From UBA2632 sp964452155 (lineage in GTDB: Bacteria > Bacteroidota > Bacteroidia > Bacteroidales > Dysgonomonadaceae), in NCBI GenBank assembly GCA_964452155.1, contig CAYVLC010000014.1:1-29057 (forward strand): a stretch of 29,057 bases of DNA, in the 5' to 3' direction. This document shows positions 14,738-22,827 of the stretch, piece after piece. The notes below the pieces were generated by a model. The model ran no database searches, was not told the DNA's origin, and saw only the letters and a program-made list of their open reading frames with translations. The position numbers and the translations under genes were made by a program. Within the stretch, counting starts at the first letter, position 1, and every line of letters starts with the position of its first letter.

Positions 14738-16201
14738 ATGGAAACATTCTTAATAAAAGCAATACAACTCATCTTGAGTTTGTCTATACTTGTGATAGTA
14801 CACGAATATGGACATTATTTATTTTCAAGACTATTCAATATTAGAGTTGAGAAATTCTACATGTTTTTCAACCCCTCTTTCTCTATTGTACGTGCCAAAA
14901 AGATAAATGGCAAATGGAGAGTAAAATTTTTCTCTAAGAATACACCCGACTTGGTGTATGAGAAAACAGACCAGGACACGAACCTCGACTCCCAATTGGA
15001 GCAAATGCCGACAACAAAATTGCCAAGCGAAGACTGGAGCAAGCATGCAGACTCTACAGAGTGGGGTGTAGGATGGGTTCCACTGGGGGGATATTGCAAA
15101 ATATCGGGCATGATAGATGAATCTATGGACAGAGAGCAAATGAAACTACCACCCAAGGCTTGGGAGTTTCGCTCTAAACCCGCCTGGCAGCGTTTGCTGG
15201 TAATGACAGGTGGGGTTATATTTAACCTCCTGCTCGCATTTTTTATCTACTCAATGATTATATTTACATGGGGCGACAGCTATGTTTCTCTTAAAGATGT
15301 AGGTATGGGTATGGAGTTTAGCCAAACTGCCAAAGATGTAGGATTTAAAGATGGAGATATCATACTATATGCCGATGGAAAAGAGGTGATAGATAGGTTC
15401 GATTTGGTTGATAATTTTGCAAGTCAAGTTGTAGAGTCAGACCAGGTAACAGTTTTGCGTGATGGCAAGGAGGTAATAGTAGATATGCCTGCCAATTTTG
15501 TGCAGAAGCTCATGGAAGAGAAGCAGGGTTTTGCAGGTTACCGTGTTCCTACTGTTGTGCAAGAGGTGCCCAAAGGAGGCGAAGCCGACAAGACCGGATT
15601 TGAAGCTGGCGATAGCTTAGTGGCTATAAATGGTGTAACAGTGCCTACTTATGTAGATTTTAAGCTAGAGCTCGATAAATATAAAAACAATCAGATACCA
15701 ATAGATTTCTATAGAAATGGGACTTTAAATACACTTTCTGTAAATGTGAGTGAAGCAGGTACAATAGGTATTATAGTTAAAAACTATATTCCTACAACCA
15801 GCGATAGGTATTCGTTTTTTGGTTCTTTCCCTCAAGGTGTTAAGTTTGGTTTGCGTACTCTTAAAGGATATATAGTTCAGTTCAAGTATGTGTTTACTCC
15901 TCAAGGAGCATCTTCTTTGGGTGGATTTGGAGCTATTGGCAATTTTTTTCCACCTATTTGGGATTGGTTTGCTTTTTGGAAAATGACTGCTTTTTTATCT
16001 GTCATACTGGCTTTTATGAATATTTTGCCAATACCAGCACTTGATGGCGGACATGTAATGTTTTTATTGTACGAGGTGGTGTCGCGCAGAAAACCCAATG
16101 AGAGGTTCATGGAGTATGCCCAAATAGTAGGGATGATTTTCTTGTTTGGGTTGCTTATTTATGTAAATGCAAACGATTTATTTAAGGCTATCTTTAGGTA
16201 G
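14738..16201 (+). CDS. rseP: Site-2 membrane zinc protease RseP
   Basis: Intramembrane metalloprotease of the inner membrane that cleaves anti-sigma factors or leftover signal peptides after a first cut. 487 residues. The zinc motif HEYGH (22-26) is in the first membrane helix. The third ligand motif, LDGGH, lies in the next-to-last helix near residue 434. Central PDZ domains are seen, the second around VPKGGEADKTGFEAGDSL. The WGVGWVPLGGYCKISGMIDE stretch, and a longer loop after helix one, are usual in Bacteroidota members. It follows dxr by 47 bp and precedes metF by 28 bp, consistent with one transcript. Confidence 0.94.
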   Translation: METFLIKAIQLILSLSILVIVHEYGHYLFSRLFNIRVEKFYMFFNPSFSIVRAKKINGKWRVKFFSKNTPDLVYEKTDQDTNLDSQLEQMPTTKLPSEDWSKHADSTEWGVGWVPLGGYCKISGMIDESMDREQMKLPPKAWEFRSKPAWQRLLVMTGGVIFNLLLAFFIYSMIIFTWGDSYVSLKDVGMGMEFSQTAKDVGFKDGDIILYADGKEVIDRFDLVDNFASQVVESDQVTVLRDGKEVIVDMPANFVQKLMEEKQGFAGYRVPTVVQEVPKGGEADKTGFEAGDSLVAINGVTVPTYVDFKLELDKYKNNQIPIDFYRNGTLNTLSVNVSEAGTIGIIVKNYIPTTSDRYSFFGSFPQGVKFGLRTLKGYIVQFKYVFTPQGASSLGGFGAIGNFFPPIWDWFAFWKMTAFLSVILAFMNILPIPALDGGHVMFLLYEVVSRRKPNERFMEYAQIVGMIFLFGLLIYVNANDLFKAIFR

Positions 16202-16229
16202 AGCTTTATAGTGTATCTTATATTTTATT

Positions 16230-17183
16230 ATGCAAGTATCAAAGTTAATAAGGAATAATCAAGGAAAAACAGCTTTTTCATTCGAGCTGCTTCCTCCACT
16301 CAAGGGAAATAGCATACAGCAAGTTTTCAATGTGGTTGACCGTCTCAAAGAGTTCAACCCCAAGTATATAAATATAACCACGCACCATAGCGAGAACATC
16401 TATGTGAAGTGCGATGACGGTACTATGCAAAAAAGATCTGTACGCAAGCGTCCTGGTTCTGTGGCTATAGCTGCTTCTATACAAAACAGGTATGGTATAA
16501 CGGCTGTGCCACATATCATTAGCACCGGTTTTACACAAGAGGAAACCGAGTATGCACTGTTTGATCTTTCGTTTTTGGGTGTGCACGATTTGCTGGTTCT
16601 AAGAGGAGACTCCTCTAACCTCGATGAGGAGCAACTAGCTATGGATAGCCACCGCTATGCAACAGGATTGCAAACTCAAATAAACAATTTCAATAAAGGA
16701 ATTGCATTTGATGGTTCTCCTTTTGAAGCACCCGAGTTTCCTTTTTCTTATGGCATGGCCTGCTATCCAGAGTTGCATGAAGAGTCTACAAGTATGGAAT
16801 CGGAGATTTTTCATTTAAAAAAGAAAGTAGAGAATGGTGCCGATTATTTAGTTACACAAATGTTTTTCGACAACGAGAAGTTTTTTAGTTTTGTAGAGTT
16901 GTGCAGAAAAGAAGGCATATCCATACCAATAATACCCGGCATAAAACCTATTCATTTAAAAAACCAACTAACGATACTTCCAAAAATTTTTAGATCTAGC
17001 ATTCCCGATGCATTGGCAAAGAGCTTGCAAAACTGCACCACCGATGAACAAGCAAAGCAAGTAGGGGTAGCATGGTGCATAGAGCAGTGCAAAGAGTTGG
17101 TTGCTCATAATGTGCCTAGTATCCATTTCTATTCTTTTATGGCTTCAGAGAGTGTTTATAAAGTAGCCAAGGCAATATATTAG
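16230..17183 (+). CDS. metF: Methylenetetrahydrofolate reductase
   Basis: FAD enzyme reducing 5,10-methylene-THF to 5-methyl-THF for methionine synthesis. 317 residues, a single TIM barrel, without the regulatory half seen in eukaryotes. FSFELLPP near the N terminus carries the catalytic Glu19. LVLRGDSSN contains the FAD-binding Asp. QMFFDNEKFFSF and IPIIPGIKPI are characteristic strands of the barrel. It begins 28 bp after rseP and is followed, 57 bp later, by holB. Confidence 0.94.
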   Translation: MQVSKLIRNNQGKTAFSFELLPPLKGNSIQQVFNVVDRLKEFNPKYINITTHHSENIYVKCDDGTMQKRSVRKRPGSVAIAASIQNRYGITAVPHIISTGFTQEETEYALFDLSFLGVHDLLVLRGDSSNLDEEQLAMDSHRYATGLQTQINNFNKGIAFDGSPFEAPEFPFSYGMACYPELHEESTSMESEIFHLKKKVENGADYLVTQMFFDNEKFFSFVELCRKEGISIPIIPGIKPIHLKNQLTILPKIFRSSIPDALAKSLQNCTTDEQAKQVGVAWCIEQCKELVAHNVPSIHFYSFMASESVYKVAKAIY

Positions 17184-17240
17184 CTTTCTTTTAAATTATA
17201 GACGGTGTATTTTGAAGCTTCATTAAAAAAAAGTGATTGT

Positions 17241-18365
17241 ATGTATTTTAGAGACATAATCGGGCTAACCGATATAAAAAAACATCTTATTGAATCAGTT
17301 CAAAAAGGTTATGTGCCTCATGCTCGCATCATTTATGGAGCCGAAGGTATAGGCAAGCTTCCAATAGCAATAGCTTATGCACGCTATCTCAATTGTACTA
17401 ACCCCACAGCTACTGATGCATGCGGAGAGTGCAGCTCGTGTGCAAAATTTGATACACTGGCTCACCCCGACCTACACTTTGCATTTCCAATGGTGCAGAA
17501 AAAAGCTGAGAAACTACTTGTTTGCGACAATTACTTGCCTCAGTGGCGTTCTTTTCTATCCGAAAACATCTACTTCAACTTAAATAAATGGCTCCAATAT
17601 ATCAATGCCAAGAATGCTCAGGGCATGATATATGCACAAGAAAGCGAAGAGATTATTAGAAAACTAAACTTGAAGGTTTACGAAGCCAAATACAAAATTA
17701 TGATTGTTTGGCTACCCGAGAAGATGAACATTGAGTGTGCAAACAAACTCTTGAAAATGATAGAAGAGCCACCAGCACACACAATATTTCTACTTATATC
17801 GGAAGATTTAGATAAAGTAATTTCTACTATTAAATCGCGTTGTCAGCCCATATACATCAGACCCATTGAGCATAGCGATATAATTGAGGCTATACAAAAA
17901 AATTATGGTTTGACCCTGAGCGATGCACAATCTGTAGCACACATTGCCAATGGTAGTTATTTTAGTGCTATTGAAATTATAGAGGCCAACGATGAGTCGC
18001 AAGTGCTTTTAAATCTGTTCAATAAAATGATGGGTGCTTGTTTTTCAAAAAAAATAAGACTCATAAAAGATATTGCCGATGAGCTATCGAGAACAGGACG
18101 AGAGGCTCAGAAAAGTTTTCTGCTCTATTCGTTGCGGATGTTTAGAGAATATTTTGTAAAAAATTTAAATGTGCCAGAGCTGGTCTATCTCAATAGAGAA
18201 GAGGAGCGTTTGGGACAACCATATTTTTGGGCCATAAACGAAAGTAATATAGAGGTACTAGCCAATGAGTTTTCGTTGGCACATAAACAAATAGAGCAAA
18301 ATGGAAATGCTAAAATTATTTTTTTAGATTTATGTTTGAAATTAACCATGCTAATAAAAAAATAA
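17241..18365 (+). CDS. holB: DNA polymerase III clamp-loader subunit delta prime
   Basis: Part of the clamp loader that places the sliding clamp on DNA. 374 residues. The AAA+ domain has GAEGIGKL at 33-40: a P-loop shape in which the usual Ser/Thr after Lys is Leu, so ATP binding is probably lost, as is normal for delta prime. The zinc module uses Cys52, Cys61, Cys64 and Cys67. Further features are KLLKMIEEPPAHTIFLLIS and the SRCQ arginine-finger motif. A GTG at 17205 would add 12 residues; ATG 17241 (MYFRDIIGLTDIKKHL) is a better family start. The order holB-ricT-gldH is, as I recall it, conserved in Bacteroidota. Confidence 0.92.
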   Translation: MYFRDIIGLTDIKKHLIESVQKGYVPHARIIYGAEGIGKLPIAIAYARYLNCTNPTATDACGECSSCAKFDTLAHPDLHFAFPMVQKKAEKLLVCDNYLPQWRSFLSENIYFNLNKWLQYINAKNAQGMIYAQESEEIIRKLNLKVYEAKYKIMIVWLPEKMNIECANKLLKMIEEPPAHTIFLLISEDLDKVISTIKSRCQPIYIRPIEHSDIIEAIQKNYGLTLSDAQSVAHIANGSYFSAIEIIEANDESQVLLNLFNKMMGACFSKKIRLIKDIADELSRTGREAQKSFLLYSLRMFREYFVKNLNVPELVYLNREEERLGQPYFWAINESNIEVLANEFSLAHKQIEQNGNAKIIFLDLCLKLTMLIKK

Positions 18366-18453
18366 TTTGTTATATTGCAGAGAATTTAAACAAATAAAAA
18401 GACAAAGCCTACTTTTTCAAGAGATTTATTGAGAGTAGGTTTACAATTATATA

Positions 18454-19668
18454 ATGGAATACGAAATTGACAAAGAATCACTCGGGGCATTTAATGCAGA
18501 GAGTGTCTTAATAAATAAAGAAAATAGAGCGCGCTTAAAATGCCGTAGTTTCAATGCTAAGCTTCATACATACAACTGGTTGGAGGACTATCCAGAAATG
18601 CAAGATTGTACCAATTTAGTAGAGGTGCAATTTAAAAATACGCGCAAGTGCTTTTATGTAAATAGCAACAATATAGAGCTTAATCAGGGCGATATGGTTG
18701 CCGTTGAGGCATTGCCTGGACACGACATTGGCACAGTAACACTTACGGGTAAGCTTGTGCTATTGCAAATGAAAAAGAATAATTTTCGTCCTAACGAAAG
18801 TGGATTGCGACGTATTTATAGGATTGCTCGCGAGGGTGATTTAGAAAAGTACCACCTTGCAAAATCTCGTGAAGAGATAACAATGATTCGTTCTAGAGAA
18901 ATAGCGCAAGACCTTGGCCTGGACATGAAGATTGGAGATGTTGAATATCAGGGCGATGGTAACAAGGCAATATTCTACTACATTGCCGACGACCGTGTAG
19001 ATTTTAGAGAACTCATTAAAATTCTTGCCAGTGAGTTTAGAGTGAAAGTGGAAATGAAACAAATTGGAGCAAGACAAGAGGCTGGTCGCATTGGTGGCAT
19101 TGGGCCTTGTGGGCGTCAATTGTGTTGTAGCGGTTGGCTCACAAATTTTGTGTCTGTGTCAACCTCTGCTGCACGTATTCAAGAGCTCTCCATCAACCCT
19201 CAGAAGCTGGCGGGGCAATGCGCCAAGTTAAAGTGTTGTCTCAACTACGAAGTAGATTCATACATAGAAGCTCAGAAGAAACTACCATCGCGAGAGATTC
19301 CTTTAGAATCTCAAGAGGGGGTATATTATCATTTCAAAACAGATATTTTTGCAGGCACGATGACCTACTCAATGGGTAGAAACTCGCTATCTAACTTAGT
19401 AACCATTCATAAGGATCGTGTTTACGAAATAATAAATCTGAATAGAAAAGGTGTTAAACCTGCCAAATTACTTGCCGAGGTACAAGAAAACAAAGCACCA
19501 AAAGAAGCCTACGGAGGTGACTCGCTAAACGAAGATAGCATAACACGTTTTGACAACTCTGCAAAAGCAAAAAACAAACCCAAGAAGAAGAGAAGAAAAT
19601 CGTCTGTACGCCGACGAAACAAAGATAACCCTAACTCACGCAAGGGGCCTACTCAAGATGCAAAGTAG
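18454..19668 (+). CDS. ricT: PSP1/RicT-family protein with cysteine clusters
   Basis: 404 residues. The PSP1 domain covers about 70-270. It contains GPCGRQLCCSGWL (Cys219, 224, 225) and GQCAKLKCCLNYE (Cys256, 261, 262), the cysteine pattern which in Bacillus RicT binds iron-sulfur clusters within the RicAFT complex that aids RNA processing by RNase Y. Whether such a complex exists in Bacteroidota is not established. The last 45 residues are a Lys/Arg-rich low-complexity tail (KPKKKRRKSSVRRR), possibly RNA-contacting. The 3' end overlaps gldH by 11 bp, indicating translational coupling. Confidence 0.9.
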   Translation: MEYEIDKESLGAFNAESVLINKENRARLKCRSFNAKLHTYNWLEDYPEMQDCTNLVEVQFKNTRKCFYVNSNNIELNQGDMVAVEALPGHDIGTVTLTGKLVLLQMKKNNFRPNESGLRRIYRIAREGDLEKYHLAKSREEITMIRSREIAQDLGLDMKIGDVEYQGDGNKAIFYYIADDRVDFRELIKILASEFRVKVEMKQIGARQEAGRIGGIGPCGRQLCCSGWLTNFVSVSTSAARIQELSINPQKLAGQCAKLKCCLNYEVDSYIEAQKKLPSREIPLESQEGVYYHFKTDIFAGTMTYSMGRNSLSNLVTIHKDRVYEIINLNRKGVKPAKLLAEVQENKAPKEAYGGDSLNEDSITRFDNSAKAKNKPKKKRRKSSVRRRNKDNPNSRKGPTQDAK

Positions 19669-20137
19669 TTTTAGTAGATATTTTATTGGGGTTGTTTTTA
19701 TATTGGCTCTTTTATCTATTGTTTCATGCAATCGTGGTGAGGCTTATTACAAATTTGCCTCAATACCAAGCAATGGGTGGAATAAGAACCACGAGATTTG
19801 TTTCTCACTAGACTCTTCGTATCTTAGCCCTTCTCACAATTATGCCATATCGGTAGAGATAACCCATAGCATAAGTTACCCATATAAAAACTTGTTTGTA
19901 TATATAGATCATTCGCTGCAAGATAGTATCTCGAAGCGCGATACGCTAGAATGTGTTCTAATAGACGATTTTGGCAAGTGGTATGGTAGTGGCAATGGTG
20001 CTACAAGGCAGTTGTCTGTAGTGTATAAAACCAATCAAAAGATAGATACAGCATTGCACAACGAAATTTGTATTCGTCATGCAATGCAAAAATTAAATTT
20101 GAAAGGTATAGAAAAAATTGGTTTAAAAATCTATTAA
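19658..20137 (+). CDS. gldH: Gliding-motility-type lipoprotein GldH
   Basis: 159 residues with a lipoprotein signal peptide ending at Cys24 (LSIVSC). The mature part, with AYYKFASIPSNGW and CVLIDDFGKWYGSGNG, matches the GldH family. GldH is required for gliding in Flavobacterium but is also kept in non-gliding Bacteroidales, where its envelope role is unclear. The start at ATG 19658 lies inside ricT; a longer frame back to 19550 is only ricT sequence in another frame. Its TAA (20135-20137) overlaps the stop of the convergent GH57 gene. Confidence 0.88.
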   Translation: MQSSFSRYFIGVVFILALLSIVSCNRGEAYYKFASIPSNGWNKNHEICFSLDSSYLSPSHNYAISVEITHSISYPYKNLFVYIDHSLQDSISKRDTLECVLIDDFGKWYGSGNGATRQLSVVYKTNQKIDTALHNEICIRHAMQKLNLKGIEKIGLKIY

Positions 20138-21513
20138 TCTTTTGGTTTTTTAGTCTCTTTTTTTTTCTCTTTTTTAGTTGTTGGAGCTTCTTCTTTTGGC
20201 TGTTTTACTAACTCTTTTACATTCTTACTAATTACTGTTTTTAGGTCTGCCTGTAGTTTTTTAATTTCAAGAGCTTGGTTGTTTATCGTGAGCAAAAGTG
20301 CATTTAGCTCTTCGTTTTCTACCGAGTCTGGGTATTGAGCCTTTACTCTTCCAATAAAGTCGCTTAGAATGTTCATATAATTGCTAAAAGCATCATAAGG
20401 GGTAGGGTATGGGCTATATTGGCTATGAGAAGCCCCATCAGAAAAATGCTTGGTTGACATGTAGTAGAAATGGTCGCTTGTTTGTAAATAGAGCCAGTCT
20501 TGCTTCAATCTGCGATCGTTGCACATGCGCAACCTTTCGCCAATAGCATACAATGTTTTTATTGCTTCTTTCTGTAGAGTATTTCCAACCCATGCGCTTA
20601 AATCTCTCTCTTCATCAGCCCACGACATTGGGTAGGGAACGCTCAAAACATCTACAGGTTTCCCCTCATCCATCACCTCAGAGGGTGTTGCAAACTTTAT
20701 GCCTTTTTCAAAAGCAAAATGTGGCAGTGCTTTCATAAATTCGAAAATGCCTGTATGAGATGGCTGCATATTGCCAAATGTTTCGTAATTCATAAATAAA
20801 TTGACTACCTTTTCGTCTTTTGGTGTAGAGTCAATCCAGTTTATAAACTTATCTGCTGTTAAGGGATATTCGCTCCAGCTGTAGTTAGAGAATCTAAACA
20901 TTATATCGTCGCTTAGCTTAGAGTTTTTTAGCAAGAGTTTCAGTTTTGGTTGTTGTGCTGAGCTATAAACAAAGTTGGGGCTTTTCCAACCCAGCACATG
21001 TTTTGCACCTTCGGTAATCATTTTGTCGTACCCCAATTCATAAACTGCTTTGCCTATATCGTCAGAGTATATAAGCTCGGTGTTTCTAAAGGTTGTAGGT
21101 TTTTGATTGAACAACATTTCTATTTTATCTGAGTGTTGTTTCACTTGATTTTTAAAATCTATAGGGTCAAATATCGATGCAAGCGAATGTGCATAAGTCT
21201 CCGTCAAGAACTCTACATTGCCTGTATTGGCCAAGTCCCTTAGTCCACTTATTACCTCTGGTGCATATATCTCCAACTGCTCAAGGGCTATTCCAGAAAT
21301 AGAGAAAGCAACTTTAAACCGTCCTTTGTACTGATTTATTAAATCAAAGAGCATCCTATTGGCAGGAATAAACGAGTTGTTTGCAATTTTTTGCATGATC
21401 TCTTCGTTCGAGAAATCGTCGTAGTAGTAGTGATCTTTTCCTATATTAAAAAATCTGTATCGTTTCAACCTAAATGGTTGATGAATTTGAAAGTAAAAGC
21501 AAATTTGTTTCAT
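20134..21513 (-). CDS. GH57 alpha-amylase-like protein
   Basis: 459 residues, cytoplasmic, no signal peptide. The N terminus MKQICFYFQIHQP is GH57 region 1, FLTETYAHSL region 2. TFRNTELIYSDDIG keeps the nucleophile Glu146. In region 4, FMNYETFGNMQP has Asn242 where, by my recollection of the family, active members have the acid Asp (MDYETFG). WADEERDLSAWVGN is region 5. Activity is therefore doubtful. The last 60 residues form a coiled-coil-like stretch and a Lys/Glu-rich tail. It is the last gene of the GDE-GT4-GH57 operon, 26 bp after GT4, and is probably involved in glycogen turnover. Confidence 0.88.
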   Translation of the reverse strand: MKQICFYFQIHQPFRLKRYRFFNIGKDHYYYDDFSNEEIMQKIANNSFIPANRMLFDLINQYKGRFKVAFSISGIALEQLEIYAPEVISGLRDLANTGNVEFLTETYAHSLASIFDPIDFKNQVKQHSDKIEMLFNQKPTTFRNTELIYSDDIGKAVYELGYDKMITEGAKHVLGWKSPNFVYSSAQQPKLKLLLKNSKLSDDIMFRFSNYSWSEYPLTADKFINWIDSTPKDEKVVNLFMNYETFGNMQPSHTGIFEFMKALPHFAFEKGIKFATPSEVMDEGKPVDVLSVPYPMSWADEERDLSAWVGNTLQKEAIKTLYAIGERLRMCNDRRLKQDWLYLQTSDHFYYMSTKHFSDGASHSQYSPYPTPYDAFSNYMNILSDFIGRVKAQYPDSVENEELNALLLTINNQALEIKKLQADLKTVISKNVKELVKQPKEEAPTTKKEKKKETKKPKD

Positions 21514-21539
21514 ATCTTATTGGTTTTAAGCCTTGTTGT

Positions 21540-22802
21540 TTATTTATTTACAAAATTATTATATATTCCACGCACTTTTAGTCCTACATCTTCCCATGTT
21601 ATTGCATCTACCTCTTTCTTGCCTTCTACGCTCAAGAATTCGGCCATTCCAGGGTGCGTACAGATAGAGTACATAGCATCGGCCATGCCATCTACATCCC
21701 AATAGTCAGTTTTTATTACATTGTGCAATATCTCTGAGCATCCAGATTGGTATGATATAATAGACGGAACACCGCACTGCATGGCTTCTAAAGGCGATAT
21801 GCCAAATGGCTCCGAAACGGATGGCATTACATACACATCGCTCGATTTTAGGAGCTCGTACACTTGTTTTCCTTTTAGAAAACCAGTGAAATGAAATTTA
21901 TCTGCTATGCCTCTGTCGGCTACCAGCCTTATCATCTGGTTCATCATGTCGCCACTGCCAGCCAGTACAAAACGAATGTGGTCGGTGTTTTTCAATACTT
22001 GTGTTGCAGCATCAACAAAATATTCAGGACCCTTTTGCATTGTTATTCTACCTAAAAAGGTAACTACCTTTTCTTTCACATTTTTTTGTCCCTCAACCGT
22101 CAGTTTATCACCACTAAGAGGATCTACAGCGTTGTGCACGGCTGTAACTTTACTGGGGTGTTGGTTATACTTTTCAATTACAATGCGCCTTGTAAGGTTG
22201 CTCACACACATAATGTGGTCTGCATGGTCCATACCGTTTTTTTCAATATTATATACAGTAGGATTTACCTTACCACCACTTCTATCGAAATCGGTTGCAT
22301 GAACATGTATCACCAATGGTTTTCCAGAAACCTGTTTGGCATGTATTCCAGCAGCATAGGTCAACCAATCGTGCGAGTGGATGATATCAAAATCAATGGT
22401 TCGAGCAATTACACCTGCCACTATTGAGTAGTTGTTTATCTCTTCTAGTAAATTGTCGGGATATTTTCCTGAAAACTCTATACATCCCATATCATTTACG
22501 GGCATATAGTTAAAATCGGCATAAATATTATCGCGCAAGTTAAAATACATCTGAGGGTCTATCACATCGCCAAATCTCTCTTTAGCTTTTTCCCACGAAA
22601 CATCGCGCCAAGCTATGGGCGTATTGCTAGCTCCAATTATATTTAAGAAACTCTTATCTTCATCGCCCCAAGGCCTTGGTATTACAAAGGTAATGTCCAT
22701 GTCGTCTTGTTTTGACATCCCTCTGGTCAATCCATAACTTGCGGTGCCTAGACCACCTAATATATGGGGTGGAAACTCCCATCCAAACATGAGTGCTTTC
22801 AT
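21540..22802 (-). CDS. GT4-type glycosyltransferase, probable glycogen synthase
   Basis: 420 residues with GT-B fold. N-terminal GWEFPPHILGGLGTA (7-21) is the glycine-rich loop of glycogen/starch synthase-like enzymes. DIIHSHDWLTYAAGI and VIHVHATDFDRSGG follow. The C-terminal domain has FLGRITMQKGPEYF and EPFGISPLEAMQCG, with the EX7E pair Glu331 and Glu339 that contacts the nucleotide sugar. Its position between a debranching enzyme and a GH57 protein points to glycogen or a related alpha-glucan. Donor (UDP- or ADP-glucose) cannot be told from the sequence. The gene starts 25 bp after the GDE stop. Confidence 0.87.
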   Translation of the reverse strand: MKALMFGWEFPPHILGGLGTASYGLTRGMSKQDDMDITFVIPRPWGDEDKSFLNIIGASNTPIAWRDVSWEKAKERFGDVIDPQMYFNLRDNIYADFNYMPVNDMGCIEFSGKYPDNLLEEINNYSIVAGVIARTIDFDIIHSHDWLTYAAGIHAKQVSGKPLVIHVHATDFDRSGGKVNPTVYNIEKNGMDHADHIMCVSNLTRRIVIEKYNQHPSKVTAVHNAVDPLSGDKLTVEGQKNVKEKVVTFLGRITMQKGPEYFVDAATQVLKNTDHIRFVLAGSGDMMNQMIRLVADRGIADKFHFTGFLKGKQVYELLKSSDVYVMPSVSEPFGISPLEAMQCGVPSIISYQSGCSEILHNVIKTDYWDVDGMADAMYSICTHPGMAEFLSVEGKKEVDAITWEDVGLKVRGIYNNFVNK

Positions 22803-22827
22803 AATCTATTTTTTTTATTTTTTTAGG

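Noticed and set aside
17377..17583. Separate gene inside holB
   Set aside because: Out-of-frame reading of the zinc-module region of holB.
18408..18439. Hairpin CCTACT/AGTAGG between holB and ricT
   Set aside because: Only 6 bp with a 20-base loop and no T tract after it; too weak to call as a terminator or leader structure.
19550..19657. Longer N terminus for GldH
   Set aside because: It is ricT read in another frame and would bury the lipoprotein signal peptide.
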